In this document: one piece after another, positions 51,638 to 60,398 of the stretch | Position numbering within the stretch: the first letter of the stretch is position 1 | How the letters are laid out: each line of letters opens with the position of its first letter | Source of the DNA: SHVZ01 sp041906305 | GTDB taxonomy: Bacteria > Pseudomonadota > Alphaproteobacteria > SHVZ01 | DNA: 64,000 nucleotides | Assembly (NCBI GenBank): GCA_041906305.1 | Contig: JAYRJL010000001.1 | Coordinates: 124,001-188,000, forward strand | Reading direction: 5' to 3' | Made by a program: the position numbers and the translations under genes | The notes under the pieces: generated by a model | What the model saw: only the letters and a program-made list of their open reading frames with translations | What the model was told of the DNA's origin: nothing | Database searches by the model: none

Positions 51638-52417
51638 TCAATGCATCAGGTAGCTGTCCCAGGCGAGCGTGCCGCCGGTGACGCCGAACGGCAGGTGCTC
51701 GATCGTCGCGGTCTCGGCGCCGGCGCCAAGGGCCACGAACAGCGGCAGGAAATGCTCGTCGGTCGGATGCGCGCGCTGCGCGTTCGGAGCCTGCCGGCGA
51801 TAGTCGAGGAGGGCGGCGAAGTCGCGCTCGGCGATCCGGGCCTTGATCCAGTCGACGAATTCCTGGGCCCAGGCGGCGATCTGCCCCTCGCCGGCACGGC
51901 GGTCGATGTCGCGCAGGTTGTGGGTGAACTGTCCCGACCCGACGATCAGCACGCCCTCGTCGCGCAGAGAAGCGAGTGCCTGGCCGACGCGGAAGTGGTG
52001 CGCGGGGTCCAGCTCCGGCTGGATCGAGAGCTGCGCGGTCGGGATATCGGCGTCCGGGAACATCAGCTTGAGCGGCGACCAGGCCCCGTGGTCGAGGCCA
52101 TACTCTGCCATGCCCGAACGGATCCCGGCCTTGTTCAGGAGGCCGACTGCTTCGGCGGCCAGGCCCGGCGCGCCGGGCGCGGGATAGGAGAGGCGATAGA
52201 GCTCGTCCGGAAAGCCGTAGAAATCGTGGATCGTCTCCGGCCTCTCGGCGTTGCTGACCGCCGGGATGTTGGTGAGCCAATGGGCGGAAGCGACCAGGAT
52301 CGCCTTCGGCTTCGCGAGACGCTTGCCCAGGCCGGCGATGGCCGCGCCCGGCCGGCCCGGATCGATCAGGGTCATCGGCGAGCCGTGAGAAACGAAGAGG
52401 GTCGGCAGGCGGGACAT
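51638..52417 (-). CDS. Extradiol ring-cleavage dioxygenase family (DODA type)
   Basis: The 259-residue protein has the class III extradiol/LigB fold with metal-binding residues in TLFVSHGSPMTLID (His-x-x-x) and VASAHWLTN, later VGSGQFTHNLRD and DEHFLPLFVALGAG. Members are 4,5-DOPA dioxygenase-like proteins of uncertain substrate. I chose the ATG at 52417 because GGGAG lies eight bases upstream; two in-frame starts lie further up. A T-N11-A dyad sits 26-50 bases upstream of it. Confidence 0.85.
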   Translation of the reverse strand: MSRLPTLFVSHGSPMTLIDPGRPGAAIAGLGKRLAKPKAILVASAHWLTNIPAVSNAERPETIHDFYGFPDELYRLSYPAPGAPGLAAEAVGLLNKAGIRSGMAEYGLDHGAWSPLKLMFPDADIPTAQLSIQPELDPAHHFRVGQALASLRDEGVLIVGSGQFTHNLRDIDRRAGEGQIAAWAQEFVDWIKARIAERDFAALLDYRRQAPNAQRAHPTDEHFLPLFVALGAGAETATIEHLPFGVTGGTLAWDSYLMH

Positions 52418-52442
52418 CGGCATCACTCCCTCGATGAACCCT

Positions 52443-52467
52443 AAATGTAGGCGAGATTGATACATTT
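52443..52467. promoter_or_regulatory. LysR-type box AAATGTA-N11-TACATTT
   Basis: Perfect 7-bp arms are separated by 11 bases, matching the T-N11-A dyad of LysR-type regulator sites. It lies 26-50 bases upstream of the dioxygenase start and about 65 bases from hemC on the other side. No LysR gene is in the window. Confidence 0.45.
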
Positions 52468-52531
52468 TTCACCCCCGCGTCGAAAGGCACGCTTGGCGCC
52501 GTCACGCGCGAGGGGTAGGTCTTAAGGCATC

Positions 52532-53437
52532 ATGGCATCCCTTCTCCGGCTCGGCACCCGCGGCAGCAAGCTCGCCCTCGTCCAGGCGCACGAGACCAAG
52601 GATCGTCTCGGGCGCTCCCATGGCTCACTCTCTGCCCCGGACGCGGTGGAGATCGTGACGATCGTCACCACCGGCGATTCGGTTCAGAACCGCCTGCTCT
52701 CCGAGATCGGCGGCAAGGGCCTGTTCACCAAGGAGATCGACGAGGCGCTGCTCGGCGGCCGCGTCGACATCGCGGTGCATTCCATGAAGGACCTGCCGAC
52801 GGTGCTGCCAGACGGCATCGTCATCGGCGCGGTGCTGCCGCGCGAGGACCCGCGCGATGCGCTGATCGGCGCCAGGCGGATCGCCGACCTTCCCCCAGGC
52901 GCCACGCTCGGCACCGCCTCGCTCCGCCGCGCCGCCCAGGCCAAGGCGCTGCGGCCGGACCTCGCGATCGTGCCGCTCCGCGGCAATGTCGACACGCGTA
53001 TCCGCAAGATCGAGGCTGGCGAGGCCAAGGCCACCATGCTCGCGGTCGCCGGCCTGAAGCGGCTCGGCCTCATGGAAAGCGTGGGATCGCCGCTCGCGCC
53101 CGAGGAGATGCTGCCCTCCGTCGCCCAGGGCGCGATCGCGATCGCCTGTCGCGCCGGCGACACGCGGACGCTCGACCTGCTCGCCGCGATCGACGACGAG
53201 CCGAGCCGGCTCCGCGTGACCGCCGAGCGCGAGATGCTGGCGGTGCTGGACGGCTCCTGCAGGACGCCGATCGCCGGCCTCGCCGAGATCGAGGGCGCGA
53301 CGCTCAAGCTGCGCGGCCTCGTCGCCAGCACCGACGGCACGCGCGTCGACCGCAACGAACGCAGCGGTGCGGCGGCCGACGCCGAGAGGATCGGACGCGA
53401 CCTCGGCACGGCGCTGAAGGCGGCCATCGCCAGATGA
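52532..53437 (+). CDS. hemC: Porphobilinogen deaminase (hydroxymethylbilane synthase)
   Basis: The 301-residue enzyme has LRLGTRGSKLALVQA, the substrate-contact region VHSMKDLPT, RRAAQAKALRPDL and the dipyrromethane-cofactor Cys243 in LDGSCRTPIAG. It joins four porphobilinogen units into hydroxymethylbilane. It is the first gene of the haem group and overlaps the HemD fusion gene by four bases (ATGA). Confidence 0.97.
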   Translation: MASLLRLGTRGSKLALVQAHETKDRLGRSHGSLSAPDAVEIVTIVTTGDSVQNRLLSEIGGKGLFTKEIDEALLGGRVDIAVHSMKDLPTVLPDGIVIGAVLPREDPRDALIGARRIADLPPGATLGTASLRRAAQAKALRPDLAIVPLRGNVDTRIRKIEAGEAKATMLAVAGLKRLGLMESVGSPLAPEEMLPSVAQGAIAIACRAGDTRTLDLLAAIDDEPSRLRVTAEREMLAVLDGSCRTPIAGLAEIEGATLKLRGLVASTDGTRVDRNERSGAAADAERIGRDLGTALKAAIAR

Positions 53438-55092
53438 CACGCGCGCTCGTCACGCGCCCCAAGGAAGACTCGGCGGACCTGATCGGCGCGCTGGAGCAGC
53501 GCGGCATCGCCGTCGTCGCCGAGCCGCTGCTGACGATCAGGCCGAAGACCGGCGCGGCCGTCGAAACGGATGGCGTGCAGGCGCTGCTGTTCACCTCGGC
53601 CAACGGCGCGCGGACCTTCGCCGACGTGTCCAAGGGTCGCGACCTCCCGGCCTTCGCCGTCGGCGACGCGACCGCGAAGACGTTGCGCGATCTCGGCTTC
53701 GCCAAGGTCGAGAGCGCGCAGGGCGACGTCGAGGACCTGGAGCGGATGGTGCGGCGCCGTCTCGATCCGACGCGCGGCAGGCTGCTGCATGCGGCGGGCT
53801 CGTCGGTCGCGGGCGATCTCGCCGGTCGGCTGAAGGCCGCCGGCTTCGAGGTCGATCGCGTGCATCTCTACGATTCCGAGCCGGCCGACGCGCTGACCGA
53901 CATGACGCGCGCCGAGATCGCCGCCGGCCGCATCGACTGGGTCCTGGTTTTCTCTCCCCGCACCGCCGCGACGTTTGCTAGCGTGATCGAGCGCGCCGGC
54001 CTTGCCGACGCGGCCGGCAAGATGACGCTCGTGGCGCTGAGCGATGCCGCCGCCAAGGCGACGCCGCTCAAGTTCAAGCGCGTCGCCATCGCCGCCGAGC
54101 CGACCCAGGCGGCGCTGCTCGCAACCGTGGACGGGCTGATCGCGAAACCGCCGATGACCGAGACGAAGCTTCCCTCCGCGCCTCCGCCGCGACGCCGGCT
54201 TGTTCCCTTCATCATCGCGGCCGGCGTCGTCGCCGGCGTGGTGGGCGGCCTCATCGTCGTCTCGCAGCAGAAGCCTGCGACGGTCGCAGGGTCCGTCGAT
54301 CTCTCGCCGGTGCTGCAGCGCCTGGACAAGATCGAGGCATCGGTCGCCTCGCTCGGCCAGCGCGTCGAGGGCGTCGCCGCCGAGGCCCGCCAGGCGGGAG
54401 CCAAGGCGTCGGTCGCTGCCGAGGCCGCCTCGTCGCGACCGGCGGAGGCGTCGGCTCCCTCGATCGATCTCGGCCCGATCGAGAAGAAGCTGGGTGCGCT
54501 CGAGCAGTCGATCGCCGACGTGTCGCGACGGGCGACGGTTGCGGCCGACACCGAGAAGCGGCTGGCCGAGGTCGAGCGCCTGGCCAAGGCCGAGCGCAAC
54601 GTCGACGCGGCGGCGCTGGCCGCGCTCAAGCTCGGGGACGCGCTGGGCGCCGGCCGGCCCTACAAGGCGGAGCTCGCGCTGCTCGCCAATACGCCCGGCA
54701 TCGAGGCCGAGGTGAAGACGCTGATGACACATGCCGAGACCGGCATGCCGTCGCGCGCGACGCTGACCGAGCGCTTTCCGGCGGCCGCGGCCGCGGCCGC
54801 ACGCAATGCCGATCGCGGCGACGATCTCTTGAGCCAGGCGATCGCCAAGCTGAAGGGGCTCGTGCAGATCCGGCGCGTGGCCCCCGGCGACGATCTCGAC
54901 GGCAGGCTCGCCCGGGCGGAGCTGCTGCTGAAGGCAGGCGATCTCCCAGGCGCGCTCGCCGCGCTCGATGGATTGCCGGACGGGGCGGCGAAGGCGCTCG
55001 CCTCCTGGCGCGCGGACGCGCAGGCGCGGCTCGATGCCGAACGCGCGCTCGATCGTGCGACGCAGGCGCTCGCCACGCCGCGCGCCGGCTGA
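53434..55092 (+). CDS. hemD: Uroporphyrinogen-III synthase fused to a mitofilin (Mic60)-like protein
   Basis: The 552-residue chain has two parts. Residues about 1-240 are uroporphyrinogen-III synthase (TRALVTRPKEDSADLIGALE, LLFTSANGARTF, DWVLVFSPRTAATFASVIERAGL). After a Pro-rich linker comes a membrane helix (about 256-276, LVPFIIAAGVVAGVVGGLIV), an Ala/Glu-rich coiled-coil region (about 285-390) and a C-terminal helical mitofilin-like domain. In other alphaproteobacteria hemD and the Mic60 gene are separate neighbours. Here one frame covers both. No strong ribosome site lies near the internal ATG at the junction (54154), so a single fusion protein is likely. Confidence 0.85.
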   Translation: MTRALVTRPKEDSADLIGALEQRGIAVVAEPLLTIRPKTGAAVETDGVQALLFTSANGARTFADVSKGRDLPAFAVGDATAKTLRDLGFAKVESAQGDVEDLERMVRRRLDPTRGRLLHAAGSSVAGDLAGRLKAAGFEVDRVHLYDSEPADALTDMTRAEIAAGRIDWVLVFSPRTAATFASVIERAGLADAAGKMTLVALSDAAAKATPLKFKRVAIAAEPTQAALLATVDGLIAKPPMTETKLPSAPPPRRRLVPFIIAAGVVAGVVGGLIVVSQQKPATVAGSVDLSPVLQRLDKIEASVASLGQRVEGVAAEARQAGAKASVAAEAASSRPAEASAPSIDLGPIEKKLGALEQSIADVSRRATVAADTEKRLAEVERLAKAERNVDAAALAALKLGDALGAGRPYKAELALLANTPGIEAEVKTLMTHAETGMPSRATLTERFPAAAAAAARNADRGDDLLSQAIAKLKGLVQIRRVAPGDDLDGRLARAELLLKAGDLPGALAALDGLPDGAAKALASWRADAQARLDAERALDRATQALATPRAG

Positions 55093-55097
55093 TTCCC

Positions 55098-56465
55098 ATG
55101 CGGCGCGTCCTTCTTTATGTCGTCCAGCTCGCGATCATCGTCGCGGCGGCGATCTGGCTCGCCGAGCGGCCGGGCGAGGTGCGCATCGATTGGCTCGGCT
55201 GGCGGATCGAGACGTCGGCCGCCGTGCTGCTGCTGATCGTCCTCGCGCTCGCCTGGGTGCTCGCCGTGCTGCGCGGGATCTGGAAATGGATGCGGCGCGC
55301 GCCGGGGCGCTTCGTCGAGGCCAGGCGCGAGCGCCGCCGCGAGGAAGGCTACGAGGCGCTGGGACGCGGGCTCGCCGCGGTCGCGGCCGGCGATGCGCAG
55401 GAAGCGCGGCGTTTCGCGCGGAAGGCGAGCACGCTGCTCGACGAGCCGCCGCTCACCCGGCTGCTCACCGCCCAGGCTGCGCAGCTCGGCGGCGACGAGA
55501 AGGAAGCCGCGCGCCAGTTCCAGGCGATGCGCGACGATCCGGCGACCGAGTTCATCGGGCTGCGCGGCCTCCTGGCGAAGGCGCTCCGCGACAATGACCG
55601 CGCCCAGGCGCTGGCGCTCGCCGAGCGCGCGCTGGAGCTGAAACCGACCGCGCCTTGGCTGCTCAAGCAGACCTTTGCGCTACAGGCGGAAGCGGGCTCC
55701 TGGCGGAAGGCGATGGTGACTCTGGCCGATGCCGCCGGCCGCGGCGCGATCGAGAAGGAGACAGCCCGCCGGGCCCGCACCGCGCTGCTGGTGGCGCTCG
55801 CCGGCGAGACCGACGATGCGCTCGAGGCGAAGCACCTGACCAGCGAGGCGACCGAGCTCGCGCCCGGCTTCGCGCCGGCGGCGGTGAAGCTGGCCGAGCT
55901 GCATGCCGCGGCGGGATCCGAGCGGAAGGCGATCAAGACGCTGGAACGCGCCTGGGCGTCCCAGCCGCATCCCGACGTCGCGCGGGCCTGGCTGGCGCTT
56001 CGCGCCGGGTCGGGCCCGCTCGACCAGCTCCGCTGGCTGCAGCGGCTGACCTCGACGCATGAGACCCATGCCGAGTCGCGGCTCGCGCTTGCCGAGGCGG
56101 CGCTCGACGCGCAGCTCTGGGGCGAGGCGCGCCGGCAGCTTCACGATCTCGCTCAGGCGCCGACGCCGCGGGCGATCCGCCTGATGGCGCGGGTCGAGCG
56201 CGAGGAGCGGGCCGATGTCGAGGCGGCGCGCGCCTGGCTCGAACGCCAGCCGACGGCGGAGCCCGATCCCGCCTGGGTCTGCAACGCCTGCGGCGCACAG
56301 TCGAATCTCTGGAGCGCGCGCTGCGGCCATTGCGGCGCGTTCAACTCGCTGACCTGGAAGCCGCCGCCCAGGATCCAGCAGATCGACCGGCCGCCGGCGA
56401 TTCTGACGCCGGTCAATCCGGACCCCGTGCCGGAGATTCCGCCGGCACCCGCCTCCAGCGGATAG
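55098..56465 (+). CDS. hemY: HemY-type haem-operon membrane protein with C-terminal zinc ribbon
   Basis: The 455-residue protein starts with two membrane helices (RVLLYVVQLAIIVAAAIWLAE; AAVLLLIVLALAWVLAVLRGIW) and continues as TPR-like repeats over about 100-380. A zinc-ribbon pattern follows at Cys395-x2-Cys398-x10-Cys409-x2-Cys412 (WVCNACGAQSNLWSARCGHCG). HemY proteins of proteobacteria lie with hemC/hemD. Their role is unclear (assembly or quality control at the inner membrane). The metal site resembles the rubredoxin-like end of LapB. It follows the HemD fusion by five bases. Confidence 0.92.
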   Translation: MRRVLLYVVQLAIIVAAAIWLAERPGEVRIDWLGWRIETSAAVLLLIVLALAWVLAVLRGIWKWMRRAPGRFVEARRERRREEGYEALGRGLAAVAAGDAQEARRFARKASTLLDEPPLTRLLTAQAAQLGGDEKEAARQFQAMRDDPATEFIGLRGLLAKALRDNDRAQALALAERALELKPTAPWLLKQTFALQAEAGSWRKAMVTLADAAGRGAIEKETARRARTALLVALAGETDDALEAKHLTSEATELAPGFAPAAVKLAELHAAAGSERKAIKTLERAWASQPHPDVARAWLALRAGSGPLDQLRWLQRLTSTHETHAESRLALAEAALDAQLWGEARRQLHDLAQAPTPRAIRLMARVEREERADVEAARAWLERQPTAEPDPAWVCNACGAQSNLWSARCGHCGAFNSLTWKPPPRIQQIDRPPAILTPVNPDPVPEIPPAPASSG

Positions 56466-56472
56466 GGCACTC

Positions 56473-57201
56473 GTGCGGCGCCTCCTTCTCCTGATCGTGC
56501 TGCTGTTCGTCGTCGAGGCGCGGGCGGGGGAGAAGGTCGATCTGGCGCTGGTGCTCGCGGTCGACGTGTCGAGCTCGATCGATACGGAGGAGTTCCTGCT
56601 GCAGCGGAACGGCTATGCCGACGCCTTCCGCGACCCGCGCCTGATCGCGGCGATGATGAGCGGGCGCGAGAGGCGGATCGCGGTCACCCTGCTCGAATGG
56701 GCCGGCGCCTCGGGCCAGATGCAGGTGTTCCCGTGGACGATGGTCGACAGCCGCGCGTCCGCCCGTGCGCTCGCCGACAAGCTGCAGACCTCGCCGCGCC
56801 AGGTCTTCAACGGCCGCAGCACGTCGATCTCCGGCGCGATCGATGCCGGCGTCCGGCTTCTGGAGACCATCCCCTTCGATGCCGACCGCCGCGTCATCGA
56901 CGTCTCCGGCGACGGCCACAACAACGCCGGCCGCCCGGCCGGCATGGCGCGCGATGCCGCGGTGCTGAAGGGCGTCGTCATCAACGGGCTCGCGATCATG
57001 ACCGACGACGGCATCCTCGACATCCACTACCGCGAGGAGGTGATCGGCGGGCCGGGCGCCTTCGTGCTCGGCATCGAGACCTTCGCCGAGTTCAAGGCGG
57101 CGATCCTGGCGAAGCTGATCCGCGAGGTCGCCGACCTGCCCGCGCATCTCGCGCCGACGCCGCGACAGCTCGCCGCCGCTTCCGTTTCTCGGAACGACTG
57201 A
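56473..57201 (+). CDS. DUF1194 secreted VWA-like protein
   Basis: The 242-residue protein has a signal peptide (MRRLLLLIVLLFVVEARA). A von Willebrand A-type fold follows, with the MIDAS start DVSSS (31-35) in LALVLAVDVSSSIDTEEF, then DVSGDGHNNAGRPA. The family is common in alphaproteobacteria and has no known function; extracellular metal-dependent binding is likely. It starts at a GTG seven bases after hemY and may be expressed from the same mRNA. Confidence 0.88.
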   Translation: MRRLLLLIVLLFVVEARAGEKVDLALVLAVDVSSSIDTEEFLLQRNGYADAFRDPRLIAAMMSGRERRIAVTLLEWAGASGQMQVFPWTMVDSRASARALADKLQTSPRQVFNGRSTSISGAIDAGVRLLETIPFDADRRVIDVSGDGHNNAGRPAGMARDAAVLKGVVINGLAIMTDDGILDIHYREEVIGGPGAFVLGIETFAEFKAAILAKLIREVADLPAHLAPTPRQLAAASVSRND

Positions 57202-57265
57202 TCGCGGTTGCCGTCACCGGTCGTCCGACCGAATATCCGCCGGCAATTCAGCAAAAGGCATTCCG

Positions 57266-58678
57266 ATGGGCGACGCACCCGATACCCGTAGCCGTACCCA
57301 TGTCATCCGCTCCTGCGAATTCGGCGGCAGGGCCGGTGTCGCGCGTGGCGACATCACGCCGCCCGACGGCATCTATTTCCGGCTCTGGGGCAGCGCCAAG
57401 CACGACCAGCCTTCGGGCGTTCACCGGCCGATGCTGGCGACGGCGGCGGCGCTCGCCGATGCCAGCGGCAAGACCCAGCTCGTGCTGCTCACCATCGATC
57501 ACAGCTGGTGGCGCTCGAAGGAGGACGAGGAGAGTTTCCGCTTCGCAATCCTCGAAGCGTCGGGCCTGCATGCGGACCGCCTGATCATCCAGCCGAGCCA
57601 CTCGCATTCGGCGCCGATGATGGACCCCGACCTCGCCGACAAGCCGGGCGGCCATCTGGTGAAGGGCTACCGCGAGAAGGTGATCGCCACCTGCATTCGG
57701 CTCGTCGCCGAGGCGCGCGCGGCGATGGCGCCGGCGACGCTGACCTGGACCGAGGCGCGCTGCGGCCTCGCCTTCAACCGCAACCTGCCGTCGCCGACCG
57801 AGGACCGCAGCCTCTGCGGCCTCAATCCCTTCATCGAGGCCGACGACACGGTGGTGATCGGGCGTGCCGCCGATGCGCAGGGCCGCGTGCTTTTTTCGCT
57901 GGTCAACTATGCCTGCCATCCGATCTCTCTCGGCGGTGGCAACACCAAGGTATCGCCGGACTACATCGGCGCCCTGCGCGAGACGGTGGAGAAGGAGACC
58001 GGCGGCGCGCCATGCCTCTTCCTGCACGGCGCCTCCGGCGACATGGCGCCGAGGCGGGCCTACGAATCCGACCCGGCGATCGCCGACAAGAACGGTCGCG
58101 AGCTTGGCTTCGCGGCGCTGTCGGGTCTCACCTCGATGCTGAACCCGGGCATGGATCTCGTCTTCCAGGGCGCCGAGGAATCGGCGACGCCGCTGGCGAT
58201 CTGGCGCGAGAAGCCGGCGAAGGTGAACGGCGCGATCGGTGCCCGGCACCTCACCGTGCGGCTCGAGGTCGCCGACATGCCGACGCGCGCCGACCTCGAG
58301 AAGCAGATCGCCGCCTGCACCGACCGCGCCATGCTGGAGCGGCTCAATCGCGCGAAGCTGCGCCGTCTTTCGGTCGGCGACGACCGCGAGATGGTTGTCG
58401 GGTTCTGGATCTGGCAGCTCGGCGACGCCTTCGTCGTGGCGATGCCGGGCGAGATGCACACCGAGTTCCAGATGCGGCTTCGCGACCGCTTCCCGCAGGC
58501 GAAGATCGCGGTGCTGAACATCGCCAACGGCTCGCTGGGCTACCTGCCGCCGGCCGAGGAGTTCGGCATGCGCACCTACCAGGCGCAGATCGCGCTCCAC
58601 AAGAGCGGCTCGAACGACCGCGTGCTCGACGCGGCGACGGGGGCGATCAAAGAGATGATCGAGACGTCGCGAGCGTAA
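57266..58678 (+). CDS. Neutral/alkaline ceramidase N-terminal domain-like protein
   Basis: The 470-residue protein matches the N-terminal part of the neutral ceramidase family: GRAGVARGDITPPDGIYFRLWG, HSHSAPMMDPD (zinc-site histidine cluster), YACHPISLGGGNTKVSPDYIGALRE and MPGEMHTEFQMRLRDRFP. True ceramidases cleave the amide of ceramide. Many bacterial relatives of this domain have other amide substrates. No signal peptide is evident, which argues against a secreted ceramidase. It follows the DUF1194 gene by 64 bases. Confidence 0.85.
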   Translation: MGDAPDTRSRTHVIRSCEFGGRAGVARGDITPPDGIYFRLWGSAKHDQPSGVHRPMLATAAALADASGKTQLVLLTIDHSWWRSKEDEESFRFAILEASGLHADRLIIQPSHSHSAPMMDPDLADKPGGHLVKGYREKVIATCIRLVAEARAAMAPATLTWTEARCGLAFNRNLPSPTEDRSLCGLNPFIEADDTVVIGRAADAQGRVLFSLVNYACHPISLGGGNTKVSPDYIGALRETVEKETGGAPCLFLHGASGDMAPRRAYESDPAIADKNGRELGFAALSGLTSMLNPGMDLVFQGAEESATPLAIWREKPAKVNGAIGARHLTVRLEVADMPTRADLEKQIAACTDRAMLERLNRAKLRRLSVGDDREMVVGFWIWQLGDAFVVAMPGEMHTEFQMRLRDRFPQAKIAVLNIANGSLGYLPPAEEFGMRTYQAQIALHKSGSNDRVLDAATGAIKEMIETSRA

Positions 58679-58686
58679 GATGAGCG

Positions 58687-59835
58687 TCAGCGAGTTCCTA
58701 TCGCAGCGGTGACGATCTCGACCGATTTCCTCAACCCGTCGAGATCGATCGCACCGGCTTCCGGCTTCTCTCTCGCCGCCGCCCTGTTCACCGCCTCGGC
58801 GAGGCGCGCGGGCGTGAGGCCGGCTTCGGCGACGGTGTCGACGAGGCCGCGTGCGGCCAGGAGCTCGGCGCGCGTGGTCTGCTCGGTCTCGGCGCCGCGC
58901 GCGAAGGGCACGACGACGCCGCGCGATCCGACTGCCATCAGCTCCATCAGCGTGTTGTAGCCGGCCTGGCTGATCGAGAGCCGGCAGCGCGCCAGCATCT
59001 CGACGAAGTCGGGGCGCGCCGGCTCGACGATCACGCCGTCTGGCGCCGCAGCTTTTAGGTCTCCCATGAGCGACGGCGGCAGGTTGGCGCCGAGCAGCAG
59101 GCGCCAGGCGTGGTCCTTCAGCACCGTCAGCGGCCGCGCGGCGAGCGCGATCCTGAGAAGCTCCTCACCGACGGCGCCGCCGCCGACAGAGACCAGCACC
59201 TCGTCCTTGCCTGGCCCGTCGTCGGTGCGGCGCGTCGCCGAGGTCTCGACGAGATACCCTGTATAGGCGAGCTGGCCCGAGATCTCGCGGGCGAGCGGGA
59301 ACGTTGCCACCAGCGGCACGAGGCGCGGATCGCCATGCACGAGGATCGTGTCGAAGCCTTCGCGCACTGTCTTCAGGAATTCGGCCTCACGGTCCAGCCG
59401 CGGCCGATGAATCAGGATGTCGCGGACCGACCCGAACACTTTCGGCCGAGGCGATGAAGACCGCGCGCGTTCGAGCAGCGGCATCAGCTCGAAGCGAAGC
59501 GCGCGGCGGCCGAACGGGAACATCTCGATCACCAGCGCTTCGGGTCGGGTTCTCTCGTAGAGATCGAGCAGCGCCTCGCGACGCCGCGCGCGCCAGGCGT
59601 CGTCGATGGGGACGTCGTTCTCATCCAGCAGGACCTTGAACGTCTCGTCGGCGGAGCGAGCCGACGGCAGCTGCACCAGACGCGCGCCGCCGAGATCGAG
59701 CTTCGGCACCGGCAAGCCGCCGGACGCAACGACGACCTCGACACCGGCAGCGGAGAGCCCGCGTGCCAATGCTGCCGCCCGACGCAGATGGCCGATGCCG
59801 AGCAGGTGCTGGACATGGATGAGGACGCGGCTCAT
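58687..59835 (-). CDS. MurG-like glycosyltransferase
   Basis: The 382-residue protein has the two-domain GT-B fold. The start MSRVLIHVQHLLGIGHLRRAAALARGL places the glycine-rich acceptor loop early. The second half has the donor site with SVGGGAVGEELL and SQAGYNTLMELMAVGSRGVVVPF, the latter typical of MurG-like UDP-sugar transferases. The frame is open upstream into the phosphatase gene; I chose the ATG at 59835, which overlaps the phosphatase stop (ATGA). Donor and acceptor are unknown. Confidence 0.88.
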   Translation of the reverse strand: MSRVLIHVQHLLGIGHLRRAAALARGLSAAGVEVVVASGGLPVPKLDLGGARLVQLPSARSADETFKVLLDENDVPIDDAWRARRREALLDLYERTRPEALVIEMFPFGRRALRFELMPLLERARSSSPRPKVFGSVRDILIHRPRLDREAEFLKTVREGFDTILVHGDPRLVPLVATFPLAREISGQLAYTGYLVETSATRRTDDGPGKDEVLVSVGGGAVGEELLRIALAARPLTVLKDHAWRLLLGANLPPSLMGDLKAAAPDGVIVEPARPDFVEMLARCRLSISQAGYNTLMELMAVGSRGVVVPFARGAETEQTTRAELLAARGLVDTVAEAGLTPARLAEAVNRAAAREKPEAGAIDLDGLRKSVEIVTAAIGTR

Positions 59836-60398
59836 GGAGCGAGGGGAAGGTTGAGGCGGTCGAGAGCGAGGCGCGTGCCGTCCCAGGTGTAGAGATGCGC
59901 CGCCGCCGCCGCCATGCGCTCGGGCGGCTTGTCCTGCATCGTCCAGCCCGTGGCGAGCGCGTAGACCGCGCGCAGCACGCCGTTGTGCGTGACGACCACC
60001 GCCGGCTTCGTCAGCTCCGCGAGCCAGTCGAGGAGGCGCGCTTGCACCTGCCGCACGCTTTCGCCGCCGGGCGCGGCGAGGTCGAGGCCGCGCTGCTCGG
60101 CCTCCTTGAAGCCGGGACGCTCGCGCAGCGTGGCGAGCGTGTGACCTTCCCATTCGCCCCAGCTCGTCTCGATCAGGCGGTCGTCGAACCGTGGTGCGAG
60201 GCCGAGCAGCGCCGCGGTCTCGCGGGTGCGCGTGAGCGGGCTCGCCCAGGATTCGAAGCCGGCGACCGCTTCCGGCAGGCGCCAGGTCGCCGCGAAGGCG
60301 CGGCCTTCCTCCGACAGCGGAATGTCGGTGCGGCCCTGCAGGCGATGGGCTGCGTTCCATTCGGTCGGCGCGTGGCGGATGAAGGCGACCTGGATCAT
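59832..60398 (-). CDS. Histidine phosphatase (phosphoglycerate mutase-like)
   Basis: The 188-residue protein has the RHG-type start VAFIRHAPTEWN with the phosphorylatable His9 and a second catalytic His in VVVTHNGVLRAVYAL. SWGEWEGHTLATL gives the usual acidic residue. In pathways with glycosyltransferases such proteins may dephosphorylate sugar phosphates. It overlaps the glycosyltransferase genes on both sides by four bases (ATGA twice), so it is surely in their operon. Confidence 0.9.
   Translation of the reverse strand: MIQVAFIRHAPTEWNAAHRLQGRTDIPLSEEGRAFAATWRLPEAVAGFESWASPLTRTRETAALLGLAPRFDDRLIETSWGEWEGHTLATLRERPGFKEAEQRGLDLAAPGGESVRQVQARLLDWLAELTKPAVVVTHNGVLRAVYALATGWTMQDKPPERMAAAAAHLYTWDGTRLALDRLNLPLAP

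Noticed and set aside
54154..55092. Separate mitofilin gene starting at the internal ATG
   Set aside because: There is no ribosome site ahead of this ATG and no stop codon separates it from hemD. Internal initiation cannot be excluded, but fusion is the simpler reading.
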